From positions 1,054,001 to 1,118,000 of the forward strand of contig QPMI01000408.1 in the NCBI GenBank assembly GCA_004431415.1: DNA of 64,000 nt. Direction: 5' to 3'. This document shows positions 1-12,244 of this stretch, piece after piece (positions within the stretch are counted from its first letter, which is position 1; the number at the start of each line of letters is the position of its first letter). Position numbers and translations under genes: made by a program. A model generated the notes under the pieces. It saw nothing but the letters and a program-made list of their open reading frames with translations, did no database searches and was not told the DNA's origin. This stretch comes from Cyanophora paradoxa. Taxonomy: Eukaryota > Glaucocystophyceae > Cyanophorales > Cyanophoraceae.

Positions 1-57
1 AAAACTGCAGCCGCCGCCCCTGGCCTATGCCTCTTCTGACTGCTCCCGCGCGCTCAG

Positions 58-1576
58 GGCGTGCCGGAGCACCGGGCGCAGCGCCTGGAGGCGCAGATCA
101 AGGACAGGAGCAACCAGTTCTACAACCTGGTCCCGCACGCGACCTCGCAGCGGGAGCAGCTCCCGCCGATCGCGAGCCCTGACGCCCTCAAGGCGAAGAC
201 CGAGCTGCTGGACGCGCTGAAGGACATCGAGATCGCGCAGAGGCTCATGGCCGCCGGCTGGGACGCCGCGGCCTCGGGGGGCGTCATCAGCTGCAAGAAC
301 CAAGTGGACGGCTACTACGACACGCTCCACACGGAGCTGCGCCCCGTCGAGCGCGGCGGCGAGGACTGGCGCCTCTGCGAGCACTACCTCCTCAGCACCC
401 ACGCAGGTCTTCGCCTTACGCCTAGCATTACGCCTAGGACTGTGTTTCTGGATCTCCTCTTGAAATTAAACCGATCGGCAGACACGCACAGGAGGTACGG
501 TCTGATTCTTCGCGATGCCTTCTACGTCTCGCGCGAGGTCAGCCTTCGAATTCTCGTCGTCGTCGTCGTCGTCGTCGGGCACCCCTCTTAACGGCCCGCG
601 ATCGCGAAGGGCGAAGAGGCGCGATTCGCGCCGTCGAGGGGCATCCCGAACCACATGCTCCTGTGGCACGGCTCCCGCAAGTCGAACTACGTCGGGATCC
701 TGAGCCAGGGCCTCCGCATCGCCCCGCCCGAGGCGCCCGTCACTGGCTACATGTTTGGTGCGCCAGCTGCAGTGCTTTCCCCTTGCGTGGTGGTCATTTG
801 TTGGCTGATTGTTCTGGTGGTCATTTGTTGGCTGATTGTTCTGGTGGTCATTTGTTGGCTGATTGTTCTGTAGGGAAAGGCATCTACTTCGCAAACATGT
901 AAGAGCACCGAAGATTTCGCCGCGTGGCGCGAGATCGAGATCGAGATCGAGGGCCCCGCAGGTCGAGCAAGTCGGCCAACTACTGCTTCTGCTCAGCGAA
1001 GAACAACGTCGGGCTGGTCCTCCTAAGCCAAGTGGCCGTGGGCAGGACGCACGAGCTGGTACACACAGACAATGCCCGCGTTTTATCCCTCGGCAGAGTT
1101 TAATTACGACTTGTTCAGGTCACCGCCGACTCGAGCCTCGCGAGGGCGCCGCCCGGCACGCAGTGCGTGCACGGGGTGGGCGGTACCACGCCCGATCCCG
1201 CCGCCGAGCGGACCTGGGGCCCCGACAAGATCCGCGTGCCCTGCGGCAAGGGCGTCCCGAGCAAGGTCGGCCCTGCCATATATATAAGGCGCGCGCGGTC
1301 GAGGGCGCCTCAGCTCAGCGGGTGGGGGAGCAGGTCAGGGGGAGTACGTCGCTTCTCTACGACGAGTTCATCGTACGCGCCCGTCCGATCAATTTCCGTT
1401 CGATAGGCTATCTAACCTATAATCTAGTTGCGGCCCTCTTGCTAAAGCGAATCCGAGTCTCTGCGCGTGCCGCTTTCATTTGTGATCTTCGAGTCCCGCA
1501 GGTCTACGACGTCTCGCAGGTCGTGCTCCGGTTCCTCCTCAAGGTCGAGTTCGACTACGGGCGGGGGAGAAACTAA
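58..1576 (+). CDS. PARP: Poly(ADP-ribose) polymerase, C-terminal part (5' end outside window)
   Basis: Transfers ADP-ribose from NAD+ to proteins, normally in the nucleus. Eight exons join in frame: 58-406, 482-537, 610-757, 874-898, 962-1073, 1119-1265, 1334-1372 and 1502-1576. The first holds the helical PARP regulatory domain and enters the catalytic domain (YYDTLHTEL). The others hold the catalytic signature blocks [41 protein letters not shown] and [11 protein letters not shown]. The H-Y-E triad is present (His in LLWHGS, Tyr in GIYFA, Glu in YDEF), which is typical of polymer-forming PARP1/2-type enzymes rather than mono-transferases. The intron after 1073 begins with GC; the others begin with GT. 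Any DNA-binding N-terminus lies to the left of the window. Family assignment is firm; PARP1 versus PARP2 type is not decidable here. Confidence 0.93.
787..870 (+). repeat. Three tandem 27-bp units inside a PARP intron
   Basis: The intron at 758-873 is largely three near-perfect copies of a 27-bp unit containing GTCATTTGTTGGCTGATTGT. The array ends just before the TAG acceptor. It contributes nothing to the protein. Confidence 0.85.
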
Positions 1577-2310
1577 TTGTAAACAGCGTCTATTCCAGCG
1601 AGGAAAGCGTCGACGTTGCATCCGATATCCGATTGCATTGTGGCACTTTTCGTTCTCGAGCTCCGAGTGCGATTATAAGTCTCATTTTTCTGATTAGTAT
1701 ACGTGTGCGCGTGTGTAAATCGATGTTCATATCGATATCTTAGCGAGCTTGTGAGGATGTTCTGTATCTATTCAATTCATTCATAGCATGTGCATGTATG
1801 GTTTTTAATTCGGGGAGATTGGGGGGTACGGAAAATTTGCGGTAGCGCGACGATTACGGCGGCGCAGCGGGCCAGGTTTCCCACCCGTGGGTTCCTGATA
1901 ACGCTGCGTGTCAAGCTGCTCGGAAAGTCGCGCGCCAGCTCCACCCGACCCCCGTAGCCAGAACGCGCTAGATAGACCAGCCGGGCGTGCACGGACAGCC
2001 GACACGAGCACATCATCACCAAGCGCAACCGCCGAAGTCGATAGCCCGCCCCCGGAGCGCCAGGCAGCCCCGCCAACCTCGCCGCGTCATCTTTTTTGAA
2101 TTCCACGGACCCCCGGACCCCACCTGCGCCCTGCGCGGAGCGCAAAGCAATCGCCCTGCCTCTCCCGATAGACGATAAGAGCTCTTAAGCAACTGAACTG
2201 CCGCCCAATCCCCGCGCATTGCGCCCCGATGCGGACACTCACTCGCTGCCTGTCATACCGCAGACATGAGCCGATCATCCACGGACGACACACCGGATGT
2301 CGCCGCGAAC

Positions 2311-2358
2311 GACGTAGACCGTGCTTGCGCGAACGACGTAGACCGTGCTTGCGCGTGC
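2311..2358 (+). repeat. Two tandem 24-bp units
   Basis: Two perfect head-to-tail copies of a 24-bp unit containing GCGAACGACGTAGACCGTGC, just before the GC-rich minisatellite. Confidence 0.8.
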
Positions 2359-2519
2359 TTTGGGCCCACGCCCCCGCCCCCTTTCCCCCGGACTGGGCCC
2401 AAAGGGCGCCCACCTGGACTCCTCCCCCCCGAGGCCGGTACAGAAGCGTGTACGCTCGGACCCCCTGCCCCCCCGTCCGCAGTCCGAGCCAGACGAGGCC
2501 CGCCCGGACCCGGCCTTCA

Positions 2520-3620
2520 AGCCGGCCCCCGCCCTCCCGCCCCAGCGCCCCGCCCTCGCCCTCCGGCTCCAGCGCCCCGCCCCTGCCCTCCGGCTCCAGC
2601 GCTCAGCCCCGCCCTCCAGCTCCAGCGCCCCGCCCCGCCCCCAGCTCCAGCGCCCCGCCCCCGCCTCCGGCTCCAGCGCCCCGCCCCCGCCCATCGGCTT
2701 CCACGCCCTGTCCCGCCCTCCGGCTCCAGCGCCCGCCCCGCCTCGAGCTCCGGCTCCAGCGCCCCGCCCCCACCCTCCGGCTCCAGCGCTCCGCCCCGCC
2801 CTCCGGCTCCAGCGCCCCGCCCCCACCCTCGAGCTCCGGCTCCAGCGCCCCGCCCCACCCTCCGGCTCCAGCACTCCGCCCCCGCCCTCCGGCTCCAGCT
2901 CCCCGCCCCGTCCTCCGGCTCCAGCGCCCCGCGCCCGCCCTTGGCTCCCGCGCCCAGCCCCGCCCCCGGCTCCAGCGCCCCACCCCGCCCCCAGCTCCAG
3001 CGCCCCGCCCCTGCCCTCCGGCTCCAGCGCCCCGCCCCGCCCTCCCGCCCCAGCGCCCGCCCTCGCCCTCCGGCTCCAGCGCCCCGCCCCGCCCTCCGGC
3101 TCCAGCGCCCGCCCCCGCCCTCCGGCTCCAGCGCCCCGCCCCGCCTCCGGCTCCAGTGCCCCGCCCCGCCCTTCGGCTCCCGCGCCCTGCCCCGCCCCCC
3201 AGCTCCAGCGCCCCGCCCCGCCTCCCGCCCAGCGCCCCGCCCCGCCCTCCAGCTCCAGCGCCCCGCCCCGCCCTCCGGCTCCAGCGCCCCGCCCCCGCCC
3301 TCCGGCTCCAGCGCCCCGCCCCGCCCTCCGGCTCCAGTGCCCCGCCCCGCCCTTCGGCTCCGCGCCCTGCCCCGCCCCCAGCTCCAGCGCCCCGCCCCGC
3401 CCTCCCGCCCAGCGCCCGCCCCCGCCCTCCGGCTCCAGCGCCCCGCCCCGCCCTCCATCTCCAGCGCCCGCCCCTGCCTCCGGCTCCAGCGCCCCGCCCC
3501 ACCCTCCGGCTTCAACGCCCGCCTCTGCCCTCCGGCTCCAGCGCCCCGCCCCGCCCTCCTGCTCCAGCGCCCAGCCCCGCCCTCCGGCTCTAGCGCCTTT
3601 CCCCGCTCCCGGCCCGTCAC
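2520..3620 (+). repeat. GC-rich minisatellite, about 26-bp unit
   Basis: About 1.1 kb of degenerate tandem repeats built on CCCTCCGGCTCCAGCGCCCC plus a variable CGCCC filler, so units vary between roughly 22 and 30 bp. The plus strand is strongly C-rich and the minus strand G-rich. All three plus-strand frames stay open over the array, giving Pro/Ala/Arg/Ser-rich low-complexity translations that I do not regard as protein. Confidence 0.9.
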
Positions 3621-4299
3621 CCTTCCCGCCCGCCCCCCAGCTTCCCGATTCCAGCGCCTCACTCCCGCCACCCTCCAGCGCTCCGTGTAACCCACTCCCT
3701 GCCCTTCTCCCCCTCCCTACGCCTCCCTACGCCTCCCTCGCCTTCCCCCTCCCCTCCTTTTCCACAGGACCAAGGACACCAACGCATCAGGCCCTCCTAA
3801 AGCCGCAGATCGATAGCTCACAGCTAGGATACGATAGCAGGACGTCTTCCCTCTATGCCGCAGAGCCTCAGAGCTAGCCTAGGTGCCCCCCCAGGTCGAT
3901 GATAACGACGGGGCGGCGGTTGTTGTCTTTAATACGAACATTGCCCGGTTGGGCTTTTGCAAAAAAAAAATGGTTTTTAATTCGATTATTTCTTACTGCA
4001 CGACGCATTTGTCATGTCCTTCGAATTCATTGCCTTGACGGCTGCGGGCCCCGGGTCGAGCTCAACCCTGGGCGCCCTGATCCAAACTTAATATTCATGC
4101 TGCGTCAATGCTGCGTTTTCGAAGGCTAGCAATATATACACTATTTTGGCAATACTTCACATGCTCGAGGGGACTGGTAGTACGTATACTGGCTGCTAGC
4201 GCTGCGCATGCGCATGCACGAGATGCAGGCCGAGGCCCGCAGCAGCGCGATTTTGCGACATGACCCGAGCACGGCATGCGCCAGGCCGCCCTTAAGCTT

Positions 4300-7200
4300 C
4301 TACAGCGGCTGCTTGCCCTTGCGCTTCTTCCTCGGGTTCGGAGTCGAGGCCGCCGGCGCCGGGGTGGGATCGGCGGCGGCCTCCTCCGACTCTCCGCGGC
4401 CGCCCGCGTGCGGAGCCTCCTCGTCCTCCGGATCCGGATCCTCGCCGCCCTCGGATTCTCCGAGCTGCGCAGCACCGTCCAGGGACGCTTAATTATAAGG
4501 CTGGGCGCTGCGAACGAAGGCCGAATTCCAAGGGGACAGCTGCAGCATGAGCACGCGCCTGTGCGGGGGTTCCTCTCCGGCGCTTCGCTCTGTCTCCGGC
4601 GGCGCCGGCCGTGGCCGCCTGCCCCTCTTCCGCCGACGCCGCCGACGCCGGCGCCGCCGGCGCCGACGCCGGCGTAGCTATAGAAGCTTTCGCGTTGAAT
4701 TCTGCGCACGCCCCGTTAGACCGCCTCGCATCTAACGGGGGAAGGAATGCTTAATTATCAGAGGGCATGCTCACCTTCGATGGCCTTCCGAACGCTCTCG
4801 GGGGCGACCTGCGGCGGCGCCCGCCCGCCCGCCCGCCCGTGTCGAACCCTGAAGCTCAAGCTACGCTCAAGGCAGGGCACCTCGCTCGCGGTGCGCCCGG
4901 CCCTGTCGCGCGCCGCCGCCGGCGCGCCGGCCTCCAGCAGCGCCCTCACGCCGCCCGCGTCCCCCTCGCTCCACTGCAGCCGCCGCCGACGCCACCACCG
5001 ACGCCGCCGACGCCGCCGTGAGTTCAAGGAAGTTTAAGAGAGACATGCAGCGGTGCAGGCGCAGGCGCGCACGCGGGCAGCGAGGTGGAGGGGGGTGGCG
5101 CCCGCGTTGTCCGCGACGGCGAGCGCCTCCTTCGCCTGCGGGCGCGGCTGTCAAAGTATAGAAAAACATGTCGCTGCCTTCTTGCACTGGGGCGCGGCTG
5201 ATCTAAAGACAAAGAGCGACGCGTGGCTGATATGATCTATTTAACAGCGTCGCAGAACTGCGCGCCTTCGGTTGCTTCAGCAGCCGCAGCAGAACGGCCC
5301 ACGGCCGGTCGCCCCGCGCGCCCCCGCCCTCCCGCCCGCGGCGTGCGGCGATGTGCAGCTGCGAATCGAAACCCGGCACGATTCGATGTTGGGGATGATA
5401 CATGTACGTAAACGTATACGGAATCATGGCTATGGTGCAAGTGCATGTGCGCATGCGCACCGGCGTCTGCCCGCGACAGTCCTGCGGGACGACGTTGACA
5501 TTAAAGAGTGCTTGGAATCAACGATTTAATATAGTGCCGATATTAATTGCAAAGGTGCTAAAAGTCAAACTCGCCTGGAGGGTCAGCGGAGCGTCAGAGA
5601 GCGCCAGGAGCTCGGTCGCGTCATACTCCGAGGCATTCGACTGGGCCGATAGAAGGTGCAGCGCGGTGCGGCCGTCGGGATCCCTTGCAGTCGCGAGATC
5701 GGCCTGGTACCGCGCATGGTCTTCTGGCCATGGCTGGCTGAGGGGTCAGAGGCGTCCGACCGCCTTACACGAAGGGGGCGACAGCCGCATGCTCACGTGA
5801 AAATCTTTGATCCGACGCAGAAAAGATTGCATCATCTGCGGGCAGGGCGGTCGGTGGGCGCCTATCTTTGCGAATAATATTGATTTGTGCTCACGGATAG
5901 GCGGCCTGTGCTGATGGCGAGGTTCAGAGCTGTGGATCCCTCCGCGTCCTGTAGATTCCTCGAGTCACGAGGGCGGCCGAATTCAAAGCGTGAGCACGGG
6001 TTCGGCCGCGCGCAGGGAAAAGCGGACCGCAGCGAGGGGATCGGAGAAGGGAAGGAATGCGCTGAAGGCCTCGTCGTTCCCCGCCTCGATGGCCAGCATG
6101 AGCGGGGTCCGGCCTGCGACGAGCGACAAATTTGATCCGGATGCGCGGCGCAGCAGATCGTTCGAATACTGCACTCACCGGACGGCGTCTGGATGGCGAA
6201 GGAAGTGTGGAGCCGGAGCCGGAGCTTGGGGTTGGCCGTGATGGCAGGAATCACAGCCTTCAATTCCTGATGTTCAGATTGACGTTTGGGCTTAGCGGTT
6301 GCGCGTTTCGCGTCCGATTATAATTCGGATTCAATCTGATAACCTTGGAGAGGGCGCAGTAGTGTAGCACGCTGCGGCCCGTTTCGTCTGCGGCGCGTTC
6401 GAAGCCCGAACGCTTGATATAGAGCCCCATTTACGCGCCAAATTAAAAATGCTTTCGCTTAATTTTGCAATACGTGTTTGAAACGAACCGACGGCTTCGA
6501 GGTCCGATGCGCCGCTCTTCTGCAGGAACAGAGACACAATCTTCTTTCTCTGTCAAGCCAGCTTCGAGTGAGAATTCCGGAGGCCAGGAAAATACCAAAC
6601 GCAGTAAAACTATCTGGCGTACAATCTGGGCGAGGCCCGCTGCTTTGACGCGGGGTCCGCCTGTGGGGAGCTGCGCATGCGGGCGGGCCGGCCAGGTCAG
6701 CTCACAATTCCTCAAATTTTGAGATTATAATTAATGGTGTAACGAGGGTGCGGTTAGCCGCTGCAGTTCCAATTGTGCAGTAGCGCTACCGCGGCAGCCG
6801 TTACGCACCCCGATCGTCTTTGCGAAAACAAGCAAAGGAGGGATCAAGCCGGGAGGAGTTCGCGAGGGATCCGCCCCGGCCTCCAGAAGAGCCGCGATGC
6901 TGGCAGCGCACTGCGCCTCGCACGCCGCGTACAGCGGAGTCCTGCGCGGGGCGCCAGCGCTCAGGCGGGAGTACGAAGGTCGCGCCGCAATCGATGCAGG
7001 GCTCGTTTACCGGTTTTCATCGTCGGCCGCGTTCAGATCGATCTTACCGCGGCCGCCCTTCAACAGAGCCTGTGGGGCGTCGTCATCGCCCGTGATCAAG
7101 TTCAAGGAGCGTGCTCAGAACCGGCGAATTCGAACCCGAACTATTTTCGGAGCGCTGACGACCTTCCGCTGAGCTGCGAGATGGAGCGGCGTGCGGCCCC

Positions 7201-10200
7201 GATCGTCGCGCGCGTTCACGTCGACGTCTGCGCGCTCTGTCCGGCCAGCCGCGGGCGGTTGGCGGGGCGGGCGATGAGACGGAAGGAGCAGAGCAGAACA
7301 AGTCGAAGCCGCACTCAGGAGCGCGAGAACGATCTGCGAGAGCACTTCGGCCGACTCCGCAGAGCAGTCCTCGTACTGTTTGGGGTCGAAGTGCTGTTCC
7401 TCACCGAGGTCGGGGTCGCCGGGACCTTGAGGCAAGGAGCGCGTGAGCATGCCGATTAATGGGCTCTCATGTGTGGGTCACTGCGAGATTGAAATATAAT
7501 GCGTTTGATTCAATTGAAAATTCTCACCCCGCGATCCAGCGGCGATGCACTGCAGCGGTGTCCGGCCCGCAGCGTCCGTGGCGCTGGTGCTTGCGCCAGC
7601 ATTCAACAGTGTCTGCATTGAAATTTCATTTGTTTTCATCAGAATCACAAATATGATAAATGGATTGCTCGCACATGGAGGGAGTTCAAAACAGAGGCGC
7701 TGGAACCACATCGGAAGCTGTCACTGCATCGAATATATATCAATGTTGCGATTCTCAATGCGAGGCTAGCGCTGCCAGGATGCTCTATGGCTAGATATCG
7801 ATCTCACCGATACCACATTGAACGCAGGAAGACGTGCAGAGCTGTCAGCCCCTCCGAGTCTGCACGAAAGCGCCGCTTCAATGCACGAGAAAAAGCGTGC
7901 GCATGCGGGCGGCATGATCAAGATCGTGATATATATATAATTATAAGCAGACCTGGAACATCGACCAGATCGGGGGATTCCTCTAGAACGGCCTGCGCGG
8001 CGAGCCGAACTCGAATTCATACCTGACTCCAGGTAACGTTCATGCACAAATCATTGAAAAATGCGGACTTTGAGAATACTTGCTTGCCCGCCCTGGGCAG
8101 CCCTATGGAGCACTGTTCGGCCCTTGTTGTCCTGCACAGTTGATGACAGATGGTGCAAGCGTGAGATCTAGATGCTGGCCACGGGCTCCGGACACGGAAA
8201 CGGGCGGCCGCCAAAGTTGAAAGGCGTGCGCACCTTTATTGCGAGGTCTGCGCCCATGCCGAGAAGAAGCCTCTGCGAGAAGCGTCTGCGCTCAGATCCT
8301 AGCTTCAGCTGAATCAGCAGGTCGAACCTGCATAACGTGTTCATGGCCTTCCACGGCTGCAATGTGGAGCGGCGTCCATCCCCGCGAATCCTGCAGGAAT
8401 CACATTGTTAATTATAATATATACCATCATAGCTGCGATATTAATGGCGAGAGAGTGGAGCGACTGGTAGTAGTAGAGACTAGCGCAGGGAAAGAGGCCT
8501 AGAGCGGCAGATCGAGAGCACCTGAATGGCTGGGTCTGCTCCCACTTCAAGGAGAAGCTTTGAATGTAGCCGCGGGCAATGACGATTGAGTCTCAGGGCT
8601 AGATTTGACGAATTCGTGCGAGCGGGCACTCATCACCTCGATACTATGGGTGCAGAACCGTTGAGCGGCGATGTGCAACGGCGTCCTTCCCTTGGCGTCC
8701 TGCGATCACAAAAAAAGGTAGCAGCCGACCGTGAGTCAACAGGCGAACGTTCATGCCTTTGCAAAGCGACAGCCGGTGGGCCGATCGTCAGCGCACGGGA
8801 ATGGCGGGGTCTGCCCCCATGTCGAGAAGCGCCTTTGGGTCGAGGGGAAGGCTGGCGTCATCCGACTGTGCATCCTGTACACCAAGATTTCGCGATCGCA
8901 AACACGACGCAAATTAGAGGAGCAAAGCCGAGGGCACCCAATGGAGAAGGGCGACGTGGAGAGGTGTCAACCCCTCCCCGTCCCACTGCGGGGCATTGAC
9001 AAGCTTCGCGAGCCCCCACTCTTTGAGGAGCTGTGGACGGTCTCGGAAGGCGCCCGCGTGCGGGCCAAGGCGGGGCTGCAGCGGGTCTAGAATATATCGG
9101 CGCACGCGCGCGCACCGAGGGGAGCTCTTGGGCGACGGCCGCGTTCTCTGACATAGTTGGAGGTTGCGAGTGCACAATCTGCATTTGGAGAACGCCGTTG
9201 CTCCCTTGCACGAATTGCATGTGGTACATGTTCGCCGAATCCGATTGATCCGAACAGGTGAGATGGAGGACCGAAGAGCCAGCCGGGAAGGTTCGGGCGC
9301 GACCTGCATCGAATGCGATGTGAGGAAAACGAAGACCCGATGAAAATTACAAGTCAGATGGAAGCCAAGGGTTGAAAGGGCACCCAAATACAAAAACGAA
9401 TGAGGATATGGAGCGCGCTGCGCATAACTTGAGCCTGATTTGTGTGCACTTCATACACGCGCCGCAGGCGCACCCATGGGTCATGAGCAGATGCGCACGA
9501 CATCGGACGAAACACGGCGAGCGGCGACGCCCCAAACTCTTCCACGAGGCGGCGCGCCCCGGCAAACTGGCCGCGCACCATGCAATCTGGAATGAAGAGG
9601 TGCGATTGCGAGTCAACATTAAAATTAAATATTGATCACATCCACCGGTCGCGGGCCGGCAGATTCAATTGTTATTTTTTCGGCTATTGTTTAATTTTGA
9701 CTCACAATCGCGATCGACTCGTCGTCGATATCGTGCATTCCGATTCTATTCGAAAGTATGAATACGTAGTCGCTCACCCAGGAAAAGCGTGCCCCCGGTG
9801 CTCGTGACGGCGTCGATGCCTGAGCAGCGCTCCACCGTCGGCAGCAGCTCCCGCGCCTGCGCGATCGACGACGGGATTCGAGTTCGTGTTAAATAAGATC
9901 AAGTCCGGCCATCCGGGAAACATTGTCAGCGGTGGCGCACCTCGCGAAATTTCTCCTCGCGGAACTCGGCTCTTTGTGGACTCACTGCCATCACGATCTG
10001 CAGGGGGAAAGAATCGAGATATCGATGTTTTAAATATATATATATAATTGCCGTCGTGAGAATCGAGATGGGCGCACCAGATGGTGGAAGTCTTTGTTGA
10101 TGACTTCGAGATCACGGGACTCTTTCAGCCGAGATGCGAGCGGGGCGGGATCCCTGAGATCGTGATCATAATCGTAAGATAAGGCTCATGTAGGTGCATG

Positions 10201-11457
10201 ATCGTAATCGTTATAATCCAGGGTACGCTCATGATCGAGTCGCCATGGCTGGTGGACATGCATGTGTGTGTGTGTGTGTGCGCGCGCGCACCAGCATCCA
10301 TGGCCAGGCTCATTTAATGGGCTGACCTGCGTGCCGACATCGACCGTCAGACGTCAAGATCGATGTCGCAGGGCTGCGGGGATTCGAAGTGCGAAGTTTA
10401 ATTTGCACGTGCGCACGAGGAAGAGGTCGCGCAGGGCGGGCACTCCGGATCCGGCGAGGACGCGCTCGATGTCCGCCTGGGCGCAAACTGTCCGAGAGAG
10501 GTCGAGCTGCTCGAGGCGCGGCATGTAGGCCCTGCACGCGTACATACACGCGCGAAGCTTAAGCGTTTAGCAGAATTGTGAGCTCGTGCAGCATGCACGA
10601 GGGCGAAAACGCACGGCAGCGCATCGATGACGTGCGGGTCGAAAGCGTCATCGCCGCCTCTAGGCGTGCTCGGGTTCGTCGCACTGCGCACGCAGGGGCT
10701 GCGTCAGGGCATCGATATCGATGGCCCAGCTGCAGACCTAGGGGGCCCCGGGCCCTGGCGAAATACGATAGAGGAGGCCTAGGCACCAAAGGTACAGGCG
10801 CTCAAGCGTAGAGCTGCAGGAATCCAGCAGGGAGCGAAGGAAGGGGACGGGGACGCTTGTTCCGCACAAGTTCAGGTGCACCAGATTCGGTAGGGTGAGG
10901 TGCATAAGACTCGAGCTCTGCACGAAGCGCCAGGCAGCAGCTGCAGTCAGCGGGATCCAGTAACGGACGCAGACGTACACTTGAGAACGCACCTCTTGTT
11001 GAATCTTCGGGCGCCGCGAGGATTGCGGCCTGGGCGGTGCGCATGCCGGCGCCGCCGCCAGCCGCGACGAGCCCGTCCAGTGCATCAGCGAGAGGTGGGT
11101 GAGGCCGCGGCACTGCGTGAGACCGCGGATCGCGTCATCGGCTGCATTTGCGATGGAAACTTCCGCTGAGCTCGAGCTCGAGCACGAGCTCGAGACAGCC
11201 GCCGGTCGCGGACGTGCAGGTGGCGCTGAAGTGCCGGCGAGGTAGAAGCGGCGGAAGTGGGCGCCCACAGACGCACAGAGGGCCAGATAGGCCTTAGAGG
11301 GCTCGTCTCTGTGGAAAACGACGCTCTCCCAAAGCGAAGGGCTCCGCGCAAGCGCCCGAATCCGCCGCGAGACTCGGGTCACCGCCAAGAGGTCCGTGGC
11401 GCGATCCGCGGCGATGAGCGCGAAGATCTTGATGAGAACGTCATCTGCGGAAGACAC
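4300..11457 (-). CDS. F-box / leucine-rich repeat / ankyrin repeat protein, about 20 or more exons
   Basis: Probable substrate adaptor of an SCF-type ubiquitin ligase. The start at 11457 opens an F-box (DDVLIKIFALI to LWESVVF). LRRs follow (LTHLSLMHW; LPNLVHLNLCG near 10880; MPRLEQLDLSRT near 10530). Short exons near 10160-10080 and 9990-9940 lead into ankyrin-type exons: VRGQFAGARRLVEEFGASP (about 9560), GLTPLHVALLHW (8950), KGRTPLHIAAQ (8680), GWTPLHIAAVEGH (8370), GRTVLHRAAQGG (8120), AGRTPLQCIAAG (7560), RGRTPLHLAAQ (7200), TPLYAACEAQC (6930), GRSVLHYCALSK (6380), AGRTPLMLAIEAGN (6110), STALNLAISTGR (5920), GRTALHLLSAQ (5660), GATPLHLAARV (5090) and GDAGGVRALLEAGAP (4960). The last exon (4300-4491) is acidic and ends PRKKRKGKQPL, an NLS-like tail. 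One gene fits the frames best; two adjacent genes (F-box/LRR and ankyrin) cannot be excluded. Several exact splice sites are uncertain. Confidence 0.72.
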
Positions 11458-11908
11458 AGATGCGCGCAGGCGTGCAGTGAGCTTGCGCGGTCGCGCGCAC
11501 GGCCGCGTTCTCTAGATCTAGATGTAAAGAGCGCGCGGGCCGGGAGCGCCGCGCAGCGAACGCCAGCAGAAGGGCTACAGAAGCGTGTTGTGCTGGATTA
11601 TGCACCTGGCAGCGAGGAAATGTCTAGGTCCTCGGCCATAGCCGAGTTCGACTGCAGATCGCTTGCCATTGCGAGTGGCGCGTCGGACGGCAGAGATACC
11701 GACGCTTCTGCGGTCGTTGCAATTGCAACTTTCCACGCTTGCTGATCGGTGCTGATGCGCCCCCGCCACCCTAGCTGCGAAGAACCTGCGTACCCCCCGC
11801 TGCGACGCTGGGCCATTGCTGGCCCGCGCGCGTCCCCTGTCGTGAGCTGACCCGAACCGGGCTCCCGCATCCCGTTCTCCCGCTTCGCGTTCGGCTCCGG
11901 ACTCGTTC

Positions 11909-12244
11909 GATGGGCGCGCCGCAGCTCCTCGGTCCCGCGCATGCCGGCGATGTGCAGAGCTTGCAGAAAGCTCTTGGTGACTCCAGGCGAGAGCCCGCCG
12001 GGTTCGCCTCGTCTGCTCGTGAACCCGGCGTCTTGGCGGGGTGAGTGCGGAGCTCCGCGAGCCGATCGTTAGCGATCGGCGCTGACTGATGAGCGCGCTC
12101 GTGCAGGCTCGTATCGCTGCGGCCGGTCCTTCGCTTCGACGCTTCCGACGCGCAGGTCGGCCGCTGCGATTGCGCTTCTCCCGCACGAGGTAGCGTCGTG
12201 TACTGAGCGATACCGCGCAGTTCTTGAGGCGCGACGTACTTTCT
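11909..12244 (+). CDS. Weak candidate two-exon small gene
   Basis: An ATG at 11909 opens MGAPQLLGPAHAGDVQSLQ, resembling the beginning of an ankyrin helix pair. It can be spliced at a GT near 12042 to an exon after a CAG near 12107, ending in IALLPHEVASCTERYRAVL, ARRTF and a stop at about 12244. Total length is about 90 residues. There is no clear domain. It may be a real small protein, a fragment of an ankyrin gene or chance. I include it because the surrounding 2.8 kb has nothing better. Confidence 0.2.

Larger units (their letters stand above)
1577..4299. other. Intergenic region between PARP and the F-box/ankyrin gene
   Basis: The two genes converge on this stretch. The first few hundred bases after the PARP stop are moderately AT-rich. 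Beyond about 2500 it becomes an extreme GC-rich minisatellite, and near 3900-4200 it is mixed composition again. I see no exon-like segment. The long open frames over the repeat result from a repeat unit that lacks stop codons. Confidence 0.6.

Noticed and set aside
2229-3877. Three overlapping plus-strand open frames of 454-510 codons, and long minus-strand ones
   Set aside because: They are by-products of a stop-free GC-rich tandem repeat. All frames are open and the translations are low complexity with no domain.
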